Position numbers and translations under genes: made by a program
Assembly (NCBI GenBank): GCA_021735105.1
Contig: JAIPHS010000051.1
Span: forward strand, 1 to 6,481
DNA length: 6,481 bases
Direction: 5' to 3'
Source: Candidatus Omnitrophota bacterium
GTDB lineage: Bacteria > Omnitrophota > Gorgyraeia > Duberdicusellales > 4484-171
Notes under the pieces: generated by a model
Seen by the model: the letters and a program-made list of their open reading frames with translations, nothing else
Database searches by the model: none
Told to the model about the DNA's origin: nothing
Shown here: positions 5,463 to 6,481 of the stretch, piece after piece
Layout of the letters: each line of letters starts with the position of its first letter
Numbering within the stretch: position 1 is the stretch's first letter

Positions 5463-6092
5463 ATGAAAATATTTCAAAGAATACGAGAAGATATTGATAA
5501 TACTTTTCGTGAAGATCCTGCTGCACGAAGTGTTGCTGAGGTAATTTTTTGTTATCCGGGGCTTCATGCTATCTGGCTTCATCGGGTTTCTCACTGGATA
5601 TGGAAAAAGGATTTTAGATTGTTGGCTCGTTTGCTGTCTCACTTGGGAAGATTCATTACCGGCATAGAGATTCATCCTGGTGCTGAAATTGGCAGGCGAT
5701 TTTTTATTGACCACGGAATGGGAGTGGTTATAGGAGAGACAACTAAAATCGGAGAAGATGTTTTAATCTATCAGGGAGTTGTTTTAGGTGGTGTCTCAAG
5801 CAAACGGGTTAAGAGACACCCTACAATTGGTAATAAAGTAGTTATCGGAGCCGGAGCTACACTTCTTGGGCCAATAAAGGTAGGAGATAAAGCTCGAATT
5901 GGAGCTGGTTCGGTAGTTATAAATGAGGTTCCCAAAAAAGCTACTGTGGTTGGCGTTCCCGGCAGGGCAGTATTGTCTTCACCCAGAAAAAAAATAAGTG
6001 GTATAGAATTAGATCATAATAAATTGCCTGATCCGGTGATTGAAGTATTACATAGGTTAGAGAAAAGAATTGAGAAATTAGAAGGGGAGTAA
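5463..6092 (+). CDS. cysE: Serine O-acetyltransferase
   Basis: CysE makes O-acetyl-L-serine from serine and acetyl-CoA, the committed step to cysteine. The 209 residues are of the short bacterial type. An N-terminal helical part includes REDPAARSVAEVIFCYPGLHAIWLHR (16-41). A left-handed beta-helix of hexapeptide repeats follows (about 67-165), with IEIHPGAEIG (68-77), FIDHGMGVVIGET (81-92) containing catalytic His84, YQGVVLGGV (103-111), KRHPTIGN (117-124) with His119, and IGAGSVV (146-152). The charged tail VIEVLHRLEKRIEKLEGE (192-209) probably forms a short helix or coiled coil. An in-frame TAA at 5454-5456 makes this ATG the first available start, yet no Shine-Dalgarno is seen. No T-box or Cys-rich leader peptide precedes it. 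The epimerase gene follows after two bases. Confidence 0.96.
   Translation: MKIFQRIREDIDNTFREDPAARSVAEVIFCYPGLHAIWLHRVSHWIWKKDFRLLARLLSHLGRFITGIEIHPGAEIGRRFFIDHGMGVVIGETTKIGEDVLIYQGVVLGGVSSKRVKRHPTIGNKVVIGAGATLLGPIKVGDKARIGAGSVVINEVPKKATVVGVPGRAVLSSPRKKISGIELDHNKLPDPVIEVLHRLEKRIEKLEGE
5785..5823 (+). repeat. Inverted repeat inside cysE, 7-8 bp core with extension
   Basis: GGTGTCTC (5790-5797) and GAGACACC (5813-5820) are perfect complements. Alternatively, TAGG (5785-5788) and GTGTCTC (5791-5797) pair with GAGACACCCTA (5813-5823), giving 11 pairs with a two-base bulge. The loop is 15 bases. The stem is GC-rich for this DNA, but it falls on codons for the conserved LGGVSSKRVKRHPTI segment, so protein constraint may explain part of it. 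Confidence 0.6.
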
Positions 6093-6094
6093 AA

Positions 6095-6481
6095 ATGAGG
6101 GTTTTAGTAACTGGCGCTGCAGGTTTTATTGGTGCAAATATTATAAAGTACCTAGAATCAGAATCAATAGATAGCGTTGCATTTGATAATTTTTCTCATA
6201 GTGACTACCGCAATCTTTTAAATACAAACGCAGAAGTGATTTGCGGAGATGTTACAGATAAGTATTTTGCTAAAAGCATTCCCAAAGTAGATGCGGTTAT
6301 TCATGAGGCGGCGATTACTGATACGACTTTAGCCGATGATGCTAAAATGGTAAATATAAATTATAATGGATTTAGGAATATTTTTGATTTTTGTATCCAA
6401 AAGAATATCCCTTTAGTTTATGCGTCAAGTGCGGGGGTATACGGAAAAGCCGAAAGAAGGATGTCAGAAGATGAAAAAGTA
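6095..6481 (+). CDS. NAD-dependent sugar epimerase/dehydratase, ADP-heptose 6-epimerase (HldD)-like; 3' end outside window
   Basis: This is the first 129 codons of an extended short-chain dehydrogenase; the frame is still open at the last base. The N-terminus MRVLVTGAAGFIGANI carries the NAD(P)-binding GxxGxxG (Gly7, Gly10, Gly13), and Asp31 ends the second beta strand. GDVTD (51-55), VIHEAAITDTT (68-78) and LVYASSAGVYG (107-117), with the catalytic Ser in ASSA, follow in family order. HEAAITDTT and the NYNGFRNIFDFCIQKNIPLVYASSAGVYG stretch resemble HldD/RfaD, which makes the heptose of LPS inner core, more than GalE. The Tyr-Lys part of the active site lies beyond the window, so substrate is uncertain. 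GGGGAG (6084-6089), five bases before the ATG, is a strong ribosome binding site, and the gene starts two bases after cysE. Confidence 0.85.
   Translation, partial: MRVLVTGAAGFIGANIIKYLESESIDSVAFDNFSHSDYRNLLNTNAEVICGDVTDKYFAKSIPKVDAVIHEAAITDTTLADDAKMVNINYNGFRNIFDFCIQKNIPLVYASSAGVYGKAERRMSEDEKV

Noticed and set aside
5439..5714. Open frame of 91 codons on the minus strand over the start of cysE
   Set aside because: It is antisense to the conserved N-terminal half of CysE and has no supporting motif or promoter.

Overview
The window is a gene-dense, AT-rich stretch of a bacterial chromosome (roughly one third G+C by eye). Every gene lies on the + strand, and no gap between genes exceeds about 40 bases. 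Most proteins are ordinary housekeeping enzymes with intact catalytic motifs. The taxon is inferred, not shown. Lysine-rich, A/T-rich coding, a two-subunit class I fumarase and a probable ADP-heptose-epimerase-like gene suggest an AT-rich Gram-negative-type bacterium, perhaps an uncultured phylum such as Omnitrophota. There is no phage, transposon, CRISPR, tRNA or rRNA signature.

Layout: the last 34 codons of an MgtE-type Mg2+ transporter (1-105) overlap murI (glutamate racemase). murI overlaps queD, followed by queC and queE (7-deazaguanine synthesis). queE overlaps fumA, which overlaps fumB (alpha and beta subunits of a [4Fe-4S] class I fumarase). After 23 bases come rph (RNase PH, strong Shine-Dalgarno) and rdgB (non-canonical purine NTP pyrophosphatase). 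The tight packing and lack of terminators suggest one long transcript from mgtE to rdgB, with a possible weak internal promoter before rph.

A second unit seems to begin at the rdgB stop codon, where a consensus TTGACA is followed 17 bases later by TATTTT. This would start RNA almost at the ATG of a 26-codon ORF encoding an extremely basic peptide. cysE (serine O-acetyltransferase) and the 5' part of an NAD-dependent sugar epimerase (HldD-like, cut by the window end) follow.

Functional modules: peptidoglycan precursor supply (MurI), tRNA modification (QueD, QueC and QueE convert dihydroneopterin triphosphate to preQ0), central carbon metabolism (FumAB), RNA 3' maturation and nucleotide-pool cleaning (Rph, RdgB), cysteine synthesis (CysE) and probably envelope sugar synthesis (epimerase). 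The murI...rph-rdgB order recalls the racE-(gerM)-rph-ysnA cluster of Bacillus, here with queDCE and fumAB between its parts. I found no convincing undescribed multi-gene system. The least explained item is the basic micro-ORF with its nearly leaderless promoter.
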